From Phycisphaerae bacterium (GTDB lineage Bacteria; Planctomycetota; Phycisphaerae; Sedimentisphaerales; Anaerobacaceae): a stretch of DNA of 52,987 nt. Location: the NCBI GenBank assembly GCA_030615025.1, contig JAUXAB010000019.1:1-52987 (forward strand), written 5' to 3'. The translations under genes were made by a program, and so were the position numbers. This document shows positions 7,211 through 14,796 of the stretch, one piece after another. Numbering within the stretch: position 1 is the first letter of the stretch; every line of letters begins with the position of its first letter. Below the pieces are notes generated by a model. That model had not been told where the DNA came from. It was given only the letters and a program-made list of their open reading frames with translations, and did not search any database.

Positions 7211-7543
7211 ATGGCTACTCGACAGAAGGACAAAATAGAACCTTCGAAAATCGTTGGAGCTGTATCCAAATTTGCTGGTACTTTGGTTGGGACTGCGGTG
7301 GTTACTGGTAAGAGAATTGTTAGAAATGTGACGCCGGTAAGTAGGAGCTTCTCGAACGAGCTTGAGGAGAAATCGGTACAGGCTCCGGCCAAAAAGAAGA
7401 AAAAAGCAACGCGCAAGAAAGAGACAAAAGGCCGGAAAAAGAAGAAAAAAAAGAAGACGGAAAAAGGGAAGAGCTCAAGCCGCTCCCAAAATCGTCCGAT
7501 ATCCAGAATAGGTACAAAGACAAGTGTTGCAGTTAAAGCGTAA
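7211..7543 (+). CDS. Basic lysine-rich protein with IVGAVSK module (110 aa)
   Basis: Residues 12-45 (PSKIVGAVSKFAGTLVGTAV followed by VTGKRIVRNVTPVSR) match the N-terminal module of the 544-residue HEAT protein encoded just downstream. The remainder is extremely basic, with runs of lysine such as AKKKKKATRKK and KKKKKKKTEK, ending in a Ser/Arg-rich tail. There is no membrane helix or catalytic motif. Such polybasic tails can bind nucleic acid, acidic protein surfaces or membrane phospholipid. It lies between the membrane-anchor genes and the HEAT gene on the same strand and is likely part of the same unit, although 230 bp separate it from the next gene. The function is unknown. Confidence 0.7.
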   Translation: MATRQKDKIEPSKIVGAVSKFAGTLVGTAVVTGKRIVRNVTPVSRSFSNELEEKSVQAPAKKKKKATRKKETKGRKKKKKKKTEKGKSSSRSQNRPISRIGTKTSVAVKA

Positions 7544-7774
7544 GAATCTCAGCCACCGGTTACTGAGGCAAAATTGCGTAGTGGTAAACCTCGTTGGGCC
7601 GGTGCCTCGACCGATTCCGTGTCCTGAGTTCCTGAGCGTGTATCTGCCTTATAGGGATGTAGGATTATAACAAGAAGTGGGGCGTGCAGGACAGTATAGG
7701 GAGGTTTGATAAAGGTGGTTGATATGGATATCGAATTGCAGATTTTGCAGTCAACTTAATAGGAGTCGAAGACA

Positions 7775-9409
7775 ATGGGGAGCGACAAATCAGAACTTTC
7801 GGAAATCGTTGGGGCTGTATCCAAGCAAGTCGGTGCCGCTGTTGGAACGTCAGTGGCTGTCAGCAAGAAGATTACCAAGTCTGGAGTTAGAGGTGTGGCG
7901 ACAGTTAAGGATTTGGTTACCCGACCTATCAGGAGGTCTGTGCAGGTTACAGATAAAAAGATCAGGCCCGCATCTAAAGCGTCTGCCCTCAAATCAAGGG
8001 CCAAGGGGACGATAGCCGGTGCCAAAGCCGAAGCGGCCGAGACGGTTGCCAAGGTCAAGTCCAAAGCCCGGACGAAGGAAAAAAGCTACGATGAAACGAT
8101 GGCTGAGCTTAAGACTGAAGTTGAGGAAAAGTCAAAAGCTTACGCGGAGCAGATAGCTAAAATCAGGGCCAAAAGCAACGAGGCGATAGCCAATGCCAAG
8201 GCCGAAGCGGCTGAAATGGCCGCCAAGGTCGAGACCGATGCTAAAGAAACTATCGCCAAGCTCAAGTCCGAAGTCCAGGCGAAGGAAGAAAGCTACAATG
8301 AAACGATAGCTAAGCTTAAGAGGGAAGCTAAAGAAAAGTCAAAAGCTTACGCGGAGCAGATAGCTGAAATCGGGGCCAAAAGCAACGGGGCGATAGCCAA
8401 TGCCAAGGCCAAAGCGAAGGCCAAAGCGGTCGAAATGGCCGCCAAGGTCAAGGCCGAGGCTGAAGAAACTATCGCCGAGATCAAGACCGAAGCTGCTGAA
8501 AAATATGCGAAGTCTCAGTTGTCGTCGGACGTCAGTGCTGTCCGAACGGAGACAGAGGCCGTGTTATCCAATCCGCGTGGAGGTAAGGTTGCAGTAGCAG
8601 TGGTTGAGGAGGAGGTCGAGTCTTCGATGGAAGCGATCGCTGCTCGACCGGATGACCAGATAAATGTAAGGGTCGCTGAGGTTGAGGCACCAAGCCATCC
8701 TGATATGGTGCTGGAGCAAGTGGACGCGGCTGTTTTCTCCAGCGCAGCCGAGAAGATAATCTTCGCGAGAGCTCTTTCTGACATTGCGAGTCGGGACGCT
8801 GCCGTGCGCGTAGATGCGGTCAGGGCAATGGCTGGCATCCGCCATGAGTTGTCAGTCAAAGCTCTTGCCGGTCAGATGGCGAGCGAAGCATCCCCACAAG
8901 TGCGACAAGAGTGCATTAAGTCCCTGACGACACTGGGGATGAAGAAAGGACTGCCTGCGGTTGAACGTGCTTTGACCGACCGGGCAGCTTCGGTCCGCTT
9001 AGCTGCTGTGCGGGGCTTATACTATTTGGCTGGAGCAGAAAGTGCCTCTGCACTCACACGTATGTTTTCCGATGAGAACGGGGATGTCAGACGAAGGGCT
9101 GCCACCTGTGTTGGCTGGCTGGGTAAAACCGAACTTGCTGTAGAGTTGTTACCGCTCCTGGCCGATGGCAGTGTTTCGGTCCGTCGGGCAGCAGTCGAGG
9201 CGATGCGCAACCTACGTTCTCGGCAAGTGATCTCCGTGCTCATTGAACGCCTGAACGATCCTGACAAATCAACCAGGAAAGCAGTTCTTGGTGCCATAGA
9301 AACAATCACGGGCAAGAAGATGAAGGAGCCGTTTCCATCAGATGAGAGATCGTTTCAGCGTCTGATTGCGCGATGGCGCGAATGGTGGAAAGAGGAGCTC
9401 TTAGGATGA
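7775..9409 (+). CDS. Coiled-coil protein with C-terminal HEAT repeats (544 aa)
   Basis: Three parts are visible. Residues about 5-60 carry the IVGAVSK module also found in the 110-residue neighbour. Residues about 75-260 are Ala/Lys/Glu repeats (KAYAEQIAKIRAKSNEAIAN and variants, in two long copies) that should form a rod. Residues about 320-515 contain six HEAT/PBS-lyase-type repeats (for example PQVRQECIKSLTTLGMKKGL and VSVRRAAVEAMRNL), ending in the W-rich tail RWREWWKEELLG. HEAT repeats are protein-binding superhelices, so the protein may join a filament or membrane module to cargo. ATG 7775 follows AGGAG at 7761-7765. The rod repeats are related to those of the CBS protein at 3445, which points to module exchange within the island. 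Confidence 0.8.
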   Translation: MGSDKSELSEIVGAVSKQVGAAVGTSVAVSKKITKSGVRGVATVKDLVTRPIRRSVQVTDKKIRPASKASALKSRAKGTIAGAKAEAAETVAKVKSKARTKEKSYDETMAELKTEVEEKSKAYAEQIAKIRAKSNEAIANAKAEAAEMAAKVETDAKETIAKLKSEVQAKEESYNETIAKLKREAKEKSKAYAEQIAEIGAKSNGAIANAKAKAKAKAVEMAAKVKAEAEETIAEIKTEAAEKYAKSQLSSDVSAVRTETEAVLSNPRGGKVAVAVVEEEVESSMEAIAARPDDQINVRVAEVEAPSHPDMVLEQVDAAVFSSAAEKIIFARALSDIASRDAAVRVDAVRAMAGIRHELSVKALAGQMASEASPQVRQECIKSLTTLGMKKGLPAVERALTDRAASVRLAAVRGLYYLAGAESASALTRMFSDENGDVRRRAATCVGWLGKTELAVELLPLLADGSVSVRRAAVEAMRNLRSRQVISVLIERLNDPDKSTRKAVLGAIETITGKKMKEPFPSDERSFQRLIARWREWWKEELLG

Positions 9410-9537
9410 TAAAGCCGTGTCCACATAGGTGGGAAATGGAAATATCTGTGTTGGCACGAGTTTTCGGTTAGAAGTCGCGGGTACGGTTTTGTAGTCTCTA
9501 AACCAAATCCCGAAGAGATTAGAATTAAGGGTTGTAG

Positions 9538-9627
9538 AAGGCGCGTTTTTGACATCGACTTATGGTCTTTGAGAGAAAGCGGCGCCGATTGAAACCCTCG
9601 CTGACAATAAATTAAGGAGATCATCTG
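9538..9627 (+). promoter_or_regulatory. Conserved leader upstream of coiled-coil gene (copy 1)
   Basis: This 90-bp stretch is nearly the same as the region upstream of the paralogous gene at 14797-15651, on the other strand (15652-15744). Both copies begin AAGGCGC, contain TTTTTGACATCGACTTATG and GAAAGCG, and continue CCGATTGAAA ... GCTGAC to the ribosome binding site. TTGACA (9549-9554) is a plausible -35 box, but no good -10 hexamer follows at 16-18 bp, so the conserved part may instead be a regulatory leader. Confidence 0.55.
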
Positions 9628-10533
9628 ATGCCAAAAAGTGGGAAACAAAGGACAGGTGTAAAGAGAAGAAGGAAACCGGGCACAAGAAGCAGAAGGATTA
9701 ACGAGGATGTACCAGTCATACCCCTTTTGGAGTCGACTGTGGAGTCAGCCGGCGAGCTGGAGATGCAGCAAATTGACAGTGGCGTGGAGAACAGCGGAAT
9801 AAGAACGGAGGACTACGCGGACGTTTCCGAGGAGAGGTCCAGTATCATCTCCATTGTCAAGGGCCTCGAAGAACAGGTTGACATAGCATTTAAGCTGAAA
9901 GAGGTCCTGGAAGCTGAACTTGATGCAGCTCAGAAGAAGCTATCCGAAGAGTCGGCTGCCCGTGCTCAGTTAGAGGCGAAGGTCAATTCGCTCGAAACAC
10001 AGGCTGCGCTGGCGGATCAATTACGCGAGGACATCACCTTTGCCGAGGAAGAGCGTAACAAGTATGCCAACTTGCTTGCGGAGACCCAGCCACAGCTTGA
10101 GGCGGTGACCGGGGAGCGTGACTCGCTTGTCGAGGAGGTGGCCTCTGTCAGGGCGCATGCTAAGGAACTCGAGAGCGCGAAGATGGCCTTTGAGGCCCAG
10201 GTGATGAATCTCAAGGACAAGGTCGCAGATATAGACCGTCTACGCGCCGAGCTCGGCGAGGTAACAGAGGACCTCCGAGCCAAGCTTACGGGTGCCGACA
10301 GGCGGGTGGCCAATCTGCGCGCTCAGCTTGAGGAGCAGCAGGCTGTGAATAGGGAACTGGTGGAGACCAGGACACGCCTCAAAAGCGAGATAAAGATGTT
10401 GAACACCAACCATAAGGCCGCCAAGAATGAGCTCGAGGTGTTCAAGAAAGCCTTGCGCGACATACGTAGCGAGGCGACTCGCACCAGCGGGCGTGTCCGC
10501 CAGCGGTACTTCAAACTGAAGGATAAGGGATAG
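9628..10533 (+). CDS. Long coiled-coil protein, paralogue of the gene before mamK (301 aa)
   Basis: The N-terminus is strongly basic (KRRRKPGTRSRRI). From residue about 70 to 280 the protein is heptad-patterned coiled coil (SIVKGLEEQVDIAFKLKEVL, ELDAAQKKLSEESAARAQLE). The C-terminus is basic (RVRQRYFKLKDKG). Residues 1-165 are paralogous to the 284-residue protein encoded beside mamK; the C-terminal halves differ. No enzyme or membrane signature is present. ATG 9628 follows AAGGAG. Coiled-coil proteins of this sort accompany actin-like genes in magnetosome (mad-type) clusters of deep-branching bacteria, and a filament-binding or spacer role is the best guess. I cannot assign a specific mad number from sequence alone. 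Confidence 0.75.
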   Translation: MPKSGKQRTGVKRRRKPGTRSRRINEDVPVIPLLESTVESAGELEMQQIDSGVENSGIRTEDYADVSEERSSIISIVKGLEEQVDIAFKLKEVLEAELDAAQKKLSEESAARAQLEAKVNSLETQAALADQLREDITFAEEERNKYANLLAETQPQLEAVTGERDSLVEEVASVRAHAKELESAKMAFEAQVMNLKDKVADIDRLRAELGEVTEDLRAKLTGADRRVANLRAQLEEQQAVNRELVETRTRLKSEIKMLNTNHKAAKNELEVFKKALRDIRSEATRTSGRVRQRYFKLKDKG

Positions 10534-10539
10534 TTCCTC

Positions 10540-10737
10540 ATGGTTGAACGTTCAAGCGTTAATCGCGAGATACAATAGATTCTCACTCGCACCTTGGAGA
10601 CGGCCTGGGAGGCCGTGTCCAAGGTGTGTGAGAACATGCGCACCATCGAGGAGAAAGGGGATCTTGTCCGCGCCCGGCGCGAGTTGGAGAATGCACGTGC
10701 TCCGGCTGATGAGTCGCGGGCCCGCATGGAATGCTAA
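10540..10737 (+). pseudogene. Small helical ORF interrupted by an in-frame amber codon
   Basis: Directly after the 301-residue gene, ATG 10540 opens a 65-codon frame that is protein-like throughout (MVERSSVNREIQ, then ILTRTLETAWEAVSKVCENM and RTIEEKGDLVRARRELENAR) except for TAG at codon 13 (10576-10578). One substitution (CAG to TAG) would explain it. Downstream internal starts (TTG or ATG) could still give a shorter product. The residues after the TAG resemble a short amphipathic helix protein and would be translationally coupled to the upstream gene, 6 bp away. It is probably a recently broken gene; readthrough or a suppressor tRNA cannot be excluded. Confidence 0.6.
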
Positions 10738-10818
10738 GTTAAAATCAAGGAGATCTGTTAAGATTAAGCAGATATTAACTTTTGAACTTTAAAAAAACTC
10801 CTGTTGACGTTCCTGTCA

Positions 10819-10840
10819 CTATCCACAAGGATAGTTTTTT
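10819..10840 (+). terminator. Rho-independent terminator ending the plus-strand island genes
   Basis: CTATCC, loop ACAA, GGATAG and six T residues. It closes the unit that ends with the coiled-coil gene at 9628 and the broken ORF at 10540. Confidence 0.8.
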
Positions 10841-11085
10841 CACCACAAATTGGGGATTGTTTTATTTTCAGTTTTTTGTGAGCCACCAGAAGCTTCTCTA
10901 TACAATAGTGTAAATCCAGCGTGATACTCGGTATCAATATTGACTTCTGTAGGTAATTTGGTTGCTCCTTTGCTTAAGTAGTAAGGTTTTGAAGCTTCGA
11001 CATTGCCGAATTTATCCCGCAAGCTTGCCTTTACACTGCAAAATACTTGACCACAAAAAACTATAACACCCAGGGGTAGCTCCAC
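10840..11085 (-). CDS. Hypothetical short ORF (81 aa), uncertain
   Basis: From GTG 11085 the minus strand encodes 81 residues with a protein-like middle (VKASLRDKFGNVEASKPYYL, then TEVNIDTEYHAGFTLLYREA). GAGCAG upstream could be a weak ribosome binding site. No family is recognised; the Gly/Tyr-rich beta-like pattern differs from the helical island proteins. An in-frame TGA lies not far upstream and the ORF ends at the terminator of the opposite gene. It may be a fragment of a larger gene or chance. Confidence 0.3.
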   Translation of the reverse strand: MELPLGVIVFCGQVFCSVKASLRDKFGNVEASKPYYLSKGATKLPTEVNIDTEYHAGFTLLYREASGGSQKTENKTIPNLW

Positions 11086-11677
11086 CTGCTCTTTGTTTGC
11101 CGGTCAGTCTCTGACACGGTCTGTACAACTTGGGCAGGCACCGGTACTATCGCCGAGCAAATAAATACCATCTATGCTGCCATCTTAGTACTGACAGGGC
11201 CGTTAGTAATTTGTGGCAGGACAGCGGCATCATTCCACAGTAATTAAAGCTTCTAACAACCCAATCTTTCACTACTTGTTAAAGAGCGCCTCCTAATAAT
11301 AAAGCGTTGAAACAAAACTGACCACAACCTGTCGTATCAATCGGTTTTATCGAACAGCCTTAGCTCAATCACGATGGTTAATCGCCGCAATCAGTTTCGT
11401 CGACCGGTAATGTATGCTCTATTTGTCGAGAAAGATACATGAAATCTGGTGTCCAGCCCAAATACACAATTGGGATAATACCGGGTTAAGTAGGGCAAAA
11501 ATATTGCCGAATAGCTGTTAGTAAATGGTAGCGTCAAAAACAAAGGGAAAAAGCTGATAGCCAGTTCCTAAGAATTGAATAAGTAATAACTTGACCGCTT
11601 GGGGGGGACATTTCTCGCACCCCAGCTTTTTATATTATTGCTTTTTGTTAATGTGTGCGTGATTAGGGAGAGTACTA
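11086..11677. other. 590 bp without a recognisable gene
   Basis: All frames on both strands are broken by frequent stops and I see no tRNA, repeat or terminator. The base composition is more AT-rich than neighbouring genes. It could be decayed coding DNA or the promoter region for the gene starting at 11678, but no clear -35/-10 pair is found. Confidence 0.4.
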
Positions 11678-12754
11678 ATGATTACAACAGAAGTAACGCC
11701 GAAATGTATGAGTATGAACGAGATAAGAAAAAAGGCTAAAGCTCTGGGTATAAGCCCCGGAAAAATGAAAAAGGCTGAACTTATCCACTCTATCCAGATA
11801 GCAGAGGGTTCTACACCCTGTTTTGGAACATCAGGCGGCCAATGTGTATCCTTCGACTGTTGCTTTATGCAGGATTGCCTTAAAATCAGCTTAACCGAAT
11901 GCAGACAAGCCGAGGGACATCTCAAGCAGCAAAGTGTCGAATTAACAGAAGCAAACAAACAACTCGAAAATCAAATAACCGAACGTGAGCGGGCCGAGAA
12001 TGAACTGCAAGAATACCGCGATCGGCTTGATCAGTACTTGAGGGAGCAGACTGACGAACTAACAGCAGCCAATATCCAAGATCAAATTGCTGGACACAAG
12101 CGGGTGCAAAACGAATTACAAGAATACCGGGACCAACTTGAGCAGCGCCTAAGAAAGCAGACTGAGGAATTAACAGCTACCAACGAACAGCTTCAAAATC
12201 AAATCGCCGAACGTAAGCGAGCGGAGAATGAACTGCAAGGATACCGCGACCGACTTGAGCAGCGCCTAAGGGAGCAGACTGAGGAATTAACGGCTACCAA
12301 CGAAGAGCTCGAAAATCGAATTACCGAACATGAGCGAGCGGAGAATGAACTGAGAGAATACCGCGACCGACTTGAGCAGCGCCTAAGGGAGCAGACTAAG
12401 GAATTAACGGCTACCAACGAAGAGCTCGAAAATCAAATTACCGAACATGAGCGAGTGGAGAATGAACTAAAAGAATACCGCGAGCAACTTAAGCAGCATC
12501 TAAAGGAGCAGACTGACGAATTGACAGCTATCAACGAACAGCTCCAATTTGAGATCGCCAAACGAGAGCAAGCCGAGGAAAGCCTTACTCTGCTTCAGAC
12601 GAAACTGGACAATACTAACTTCATTATTCGCAAGTACTTAGAATTTAGAAAAATAAGGCCGAAGGCGCTCGAGCCCTCAACCTTTGAGCTGAGGTGTGTG
12701 GTCGAATTTTGTGGCAGGATTTTTGGCTCAGTTGCCAGAGTTTTTTCGCAGTGA
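11678..12754 (+). CDS. SAP-like domain fused to tandem signalling-helix coiled coil (358 aa)
   Basis: Residues 12-75 form a compact module: a SAP/Rho-N-like helix pair (MNEIRKKAKALGISPGKMKK followed by AELIHSIQ) and a Cys-rich tail (CFGTSGGQC, FDCCFMQDC) that could bind a metal. The same module occurs as a small stand-alone protein in other bacteria. Residues 85-305 are about five copies of a roughly 42-residue coiled-coil unit (ERAENELQEYRDRLEQRL, REQTEELTATNEQLENQI), the type that links input and kinase domains in sensor proteins, yet no kinase follows. The C-terminal 50 residues are different (FIIRKYLEFRKIRPKALEPS). GGAGAG precedes ATG 11678. It is probably a DNA- or protein-binding head on a rod; it is not a histidine kinase. 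Confidence 0.7.
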   Translation: MITTEVTPKCMSMNEIRKKAKALGISPGKMKKAELIHSIQIAEGSTPCFGTSGGQCVSFDCCFMQDCLKISLTECRQAEGHLKQQSVELTEANKQLENQITERERAENELQEYRDRLDQYLREQTDELTAANIQDQIAGHKRVQNELQEYRDQLEQRLRKQTEELTATNEQLQNQIAERKRAENELQGYRDRLEQRLREQTEELTATNEELENRITEHERAENELREYRDRLEQRLREQTKELTATNEELENQITEHERVENELKEYREQLKQHLKEQTDELTAINEQLQFEIAKREQAEESLTLLQTKLDNTNFIIRKYLEFRKIRPKALEPSTFELRCVVEFCGRIFGSVARVFSQ

Positions 12755-13138
12755 AAATACGTGCTTTTCATCACACTATCTGGTAGTGGGTCGGAACACC
12801 TGCTCGCTTTGAGTAGTTCTTGAAGAAGCCTTAATTCAGGCACGACCCAAATCCTCTCTCCACAACGTGGTCAGCAAGTGAGCTCAAGGCACGCCGAGAT
12901 TTGCAGTTCTTTAGCGATCTTAATACTTCCTTAGATATGTTCCTTACTCGGCTTGCACCATTTTGGCCAATTTTGAGCGTCTGACGCTACGATGCCATTT
13001 CATCTCAACTCGGCGCAGTTTCATGCGCAAATTTTCAGTGAACAGTGTCCGAAAAACTGTTGACAAGGCCTCTGGACTATTGTCTCATTTCCTAAAAACG
13101 AGGTTGAGAATCATGGTCAACTGTTCTTGGAGAGCCTC
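12755..13138. other. 380 bp without a recognisable gene
   Basis: No convincing frame or structured element is seen. A TTGACA at 13060-13065 has no matching -10 box. The minus-strand frame across 12755-12843 is short and unrecognised. Confidence 0.4.
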
Positions 13139-13340
13139 ATGAGCCAAAAAAGGAAGGTGAAAAGAGATAATTCGAGCAGTTCCCGCCCCCCGGTTAAGAA
13201 AATCGCTATCGTTGGGCTGCCGAATACCGGCAAGAGCCAGGTATTCAACAATCTGACGGGCAAGTACACGTTAGCTGCCAACTATCCACTCACTACTGTA
13301 GAGATGAAAAGAACGAGATGTGAGATTGGCGGGCTGTCCC
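13139..13340 (+). pseudogene. FeoB-like GTPase, truncated after the G2 region
   Basis: ATG 13139 follows GGAG and gives a lysine-rich start (MSQKRKVKRDNSSSSRPPVK), then the P loop GLPNTGKS (G1), NNLTGKYTLAANYPLTTVE (G2 with the conserved Thr pair) and MKRTRCEIGG. In FeoB a DTPG motif (G3), NKxD (G4) and eight or more membrane helices should follow. Here similarity stops near 13340 and the frame runs into sequence that is coding on the opposite strand. FeoB imports ferrous iron, and FeoB-type genes occur in magnetosome clusters. This copy cannot hydrolyse GTP or transport. It looks like one side of a rearrangement joint. Confidence 0.7.
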
Positions 13341-13432
13341 TCTGGGTACCGTGTCTGTCTTACCGCTTCTGTTCGGGGCGTAGCCGCAGGCGAAGGCCTT
13401 TACGCTGTTGCTTTGGCTTGCGCGCTGGCGAA

Positions 13433-13595
13433 TCATTCGGAGAACGCTTGCCTTGCTTCCACGACTATTTCGGATGTTCTTTTTCCGATGTCCGAAGCCT
13501 TCTTCTTGGCGGTTGTCAGCAGTTTTGGGCCCTTCTTTTTTACGACCTTATACGTGACAAATCCTACTAAGACAACACCGACAACACCTGTCCAT
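13433..13595 (-). pseudogene. Frameshifted small membrane-anchor gene after mamK
   Basis: Ten bases after the mamK stop an ATG (13595) begins, but its frame is closed quickly. The next frame reads GVVGVVLVGFVTYKVVKKKG, then TTAKKKASDIGKRTSEIVVE and ARQAFSE, followed by a stop at 13435-13433: a glycine-patterned hydrophobic helix, a basic stretch and an amphipathic helix, as in the small proteins at 6459 and 6651. No start codon exists in that frame after the upstream TAA, so a single-base indel near 13585 best explains it. A sequencing or assembly error would give the same picture. Position suggests it was the last gene of the mamK unit. Confidence 0.6.
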
Positions 13596-13605
13596 CGTTA
13601 TTTTC

Positions 13606-14712
13606 TCAGGCCAGTATCTGCCAAAAATGTCCGGGCATCCGCTGGGCCATTTTCAACGCTCCATTTGCCCCGGCAAACACGGGTTCTTCCACACGAGTTA
13701 CCCTGCCTCCACCCAGCTCCTCCATGCCCTGGTCAATAAGCGTTGCCAAACCAATCATTTGACTTCCGCCGCCGGCCAATATTACGTTGGAACGAATGGC
13801 TTCCTGAAACTCCGGATCATATGTGGCAATCAGCCGTGCGATTGAGTTAACGATACCAGGCACAATACTTCTGCAAGCTGTCTGCAGCTCGCCGGTGACA
13901 TCAAAGTCTTTTGGCCTGCCTTCCACGGGGAAATGGGCTGTCACCCGGTCGGCGTTGTCCGAAACGAAACCATGCTGTTCTTTCAATGTCCTCACCATAT
14001 TGACATTGAATTGTGCCCTGGGATATTTCTTCCGAATCAGATTCGAGAGCTTTTTGTCTACAAAATCACCGGCCTCGTCCAGAGTAATCTGGTCCTGTTC
14101 TTCAGGAAGCGTTCCATGTAGGCGGCATAAATCGACTGTTCCTGCGCCAATATCAACGACCAGAGCCCGGTCGAGAATATCCAGCCCATAAGCTACGGCG
14201 AAAGGCTCCGAGACAATCATAACCGCGTCGAGTATCCCGCGGGCCGCATCAATAAGAATACGCTTACTGGCAATACTGGCGCGAGCCGGTGTACCAATTA
14301 CACCATAGATAGGCCCATTGCTTTTGGGACGAGCACGCTGCAGCAGGTGACGCACCAGCTGCTGCGCAGCCACAAGATTCTTGTTATTGCCGCTTGCACC
14401 GTCACCTTGTATTACCCCATGGGCCAACGGGCGTATCAGCTCTACCGAGAGCCGATGTTTGAGCGCCAATTCTCCGAATAGCGGCTCGGCACCGAAGAGC
14501 TCCTCAGAGATGTTATCCTTCGGGTATCCAACGTAGGTTGGAACCACCTCACGAACGCCGTTACTGGCAGCTATAGATGCCCGGCAGGTGCCTAAGTCGA
14601 TACCCACGAAGAGAGCTTCACTCTTAAGTGGAAGAGGAGGCAATGTTCTTGGGCGCGGAGAGGTCGTGATAGGTTTCCTTCTCAATGGTTTCTTAACTGT
14701 CTTCTTGTCCAT
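13606..14712 (-). CDS. mamK: MamK-family actin-like filament ATPase
   Basis: The 368-residue product has every actin-fold landmark: phosphate 1 loop GIDLGTCRAS (residues 37-46), VGYPKD (61-66), VIGTPARAS (138-146), VSEPFAVAYGLD (167-178), phosphate 2 VVDIGAGTVDL (185-195), and adenosine motif ILAGGGSQMIGL (311-322). From VGYPKD through TLPEEQDQITL to the C-terminal GALKMAQRMPGHFW it follows the Magnetospirillum MamK pattern, not MreB, FtsA or DnaK. Residues equivalent to the catalytic Glu and Asp (E169, D187) are kept. MamK polymerises into filaments that align magnetosomes. Unusual here is a basic, proline-rich N-terminal extension of about 32 residues. GGGAG precedes the ATG, and the upstream coiled-coil gene is 84 bp away on the same strand. 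The cargo is unknown. Confidence 0.85.
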   Translation of the reverse strand: MDKKTVKKPLRRKPITTSPRPRTLPPLPLKSEALFVGIDLGTCRASIAASNGVREVVPTYVGYPKDNISEELFGAEPLFGELALKHRLSVELIRPLAHGVIQGDGASGNNKNLVAAQQLVRHLLQRARPKSNGPIYGVIGTPARASIASKRILIDAARGILDAVMIVSEPFAVAYGLDILDRALVVDIGAGTVDLCRLHGTLPEEQDQITLDEAGDFVDKKLSNLIRKKYPRAQFNVNMVRTLKEQHGFVSDNADRVTAHFPVEGRPKDFDVTGELQTACRSIVPGIVNSIARLIATYDPEFQEAIRSNVILAGGGSQMIGLATLIDQGMEELGGGRVTRVEEPVFAGANGALKMAQRMPGHFWQILA

Positions 14713-14796
14713 TTCAGTTCTCCCTGCATAATTTTAATGTTCACTAAACATTGACCTGAAAAGAGAGCTTCATGACGGCAGCCGCTCTAATGAGGT

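Noticed and set aside
9470..9490. TGGCACGAG motif as a second sigma-54 promoter (around 9456)
   Set aside because: No GC doublet at the -12 position with correct spacing.
11678..12754. Sensor histidine kinase
   Set aside because: Only the linker-type coiled coil is present; no H box, ATPase or receiver domain follows.
13320..13739. 139-codon plus-strand frame after the FeoB relic
   Set aside because: It is antisense to the end of mamK and the shifted membrane-anchor gene; its product lacks GTPase or membrane-transport features.
13606..14712. MreB or DnaK as the identity of the actin-like protein
   Set aside because: Motifs VGYPKD, VSEPFAVAYGLD and the C-terminal PGHFW follow MamK, and the DnaK substrate domain is absent.
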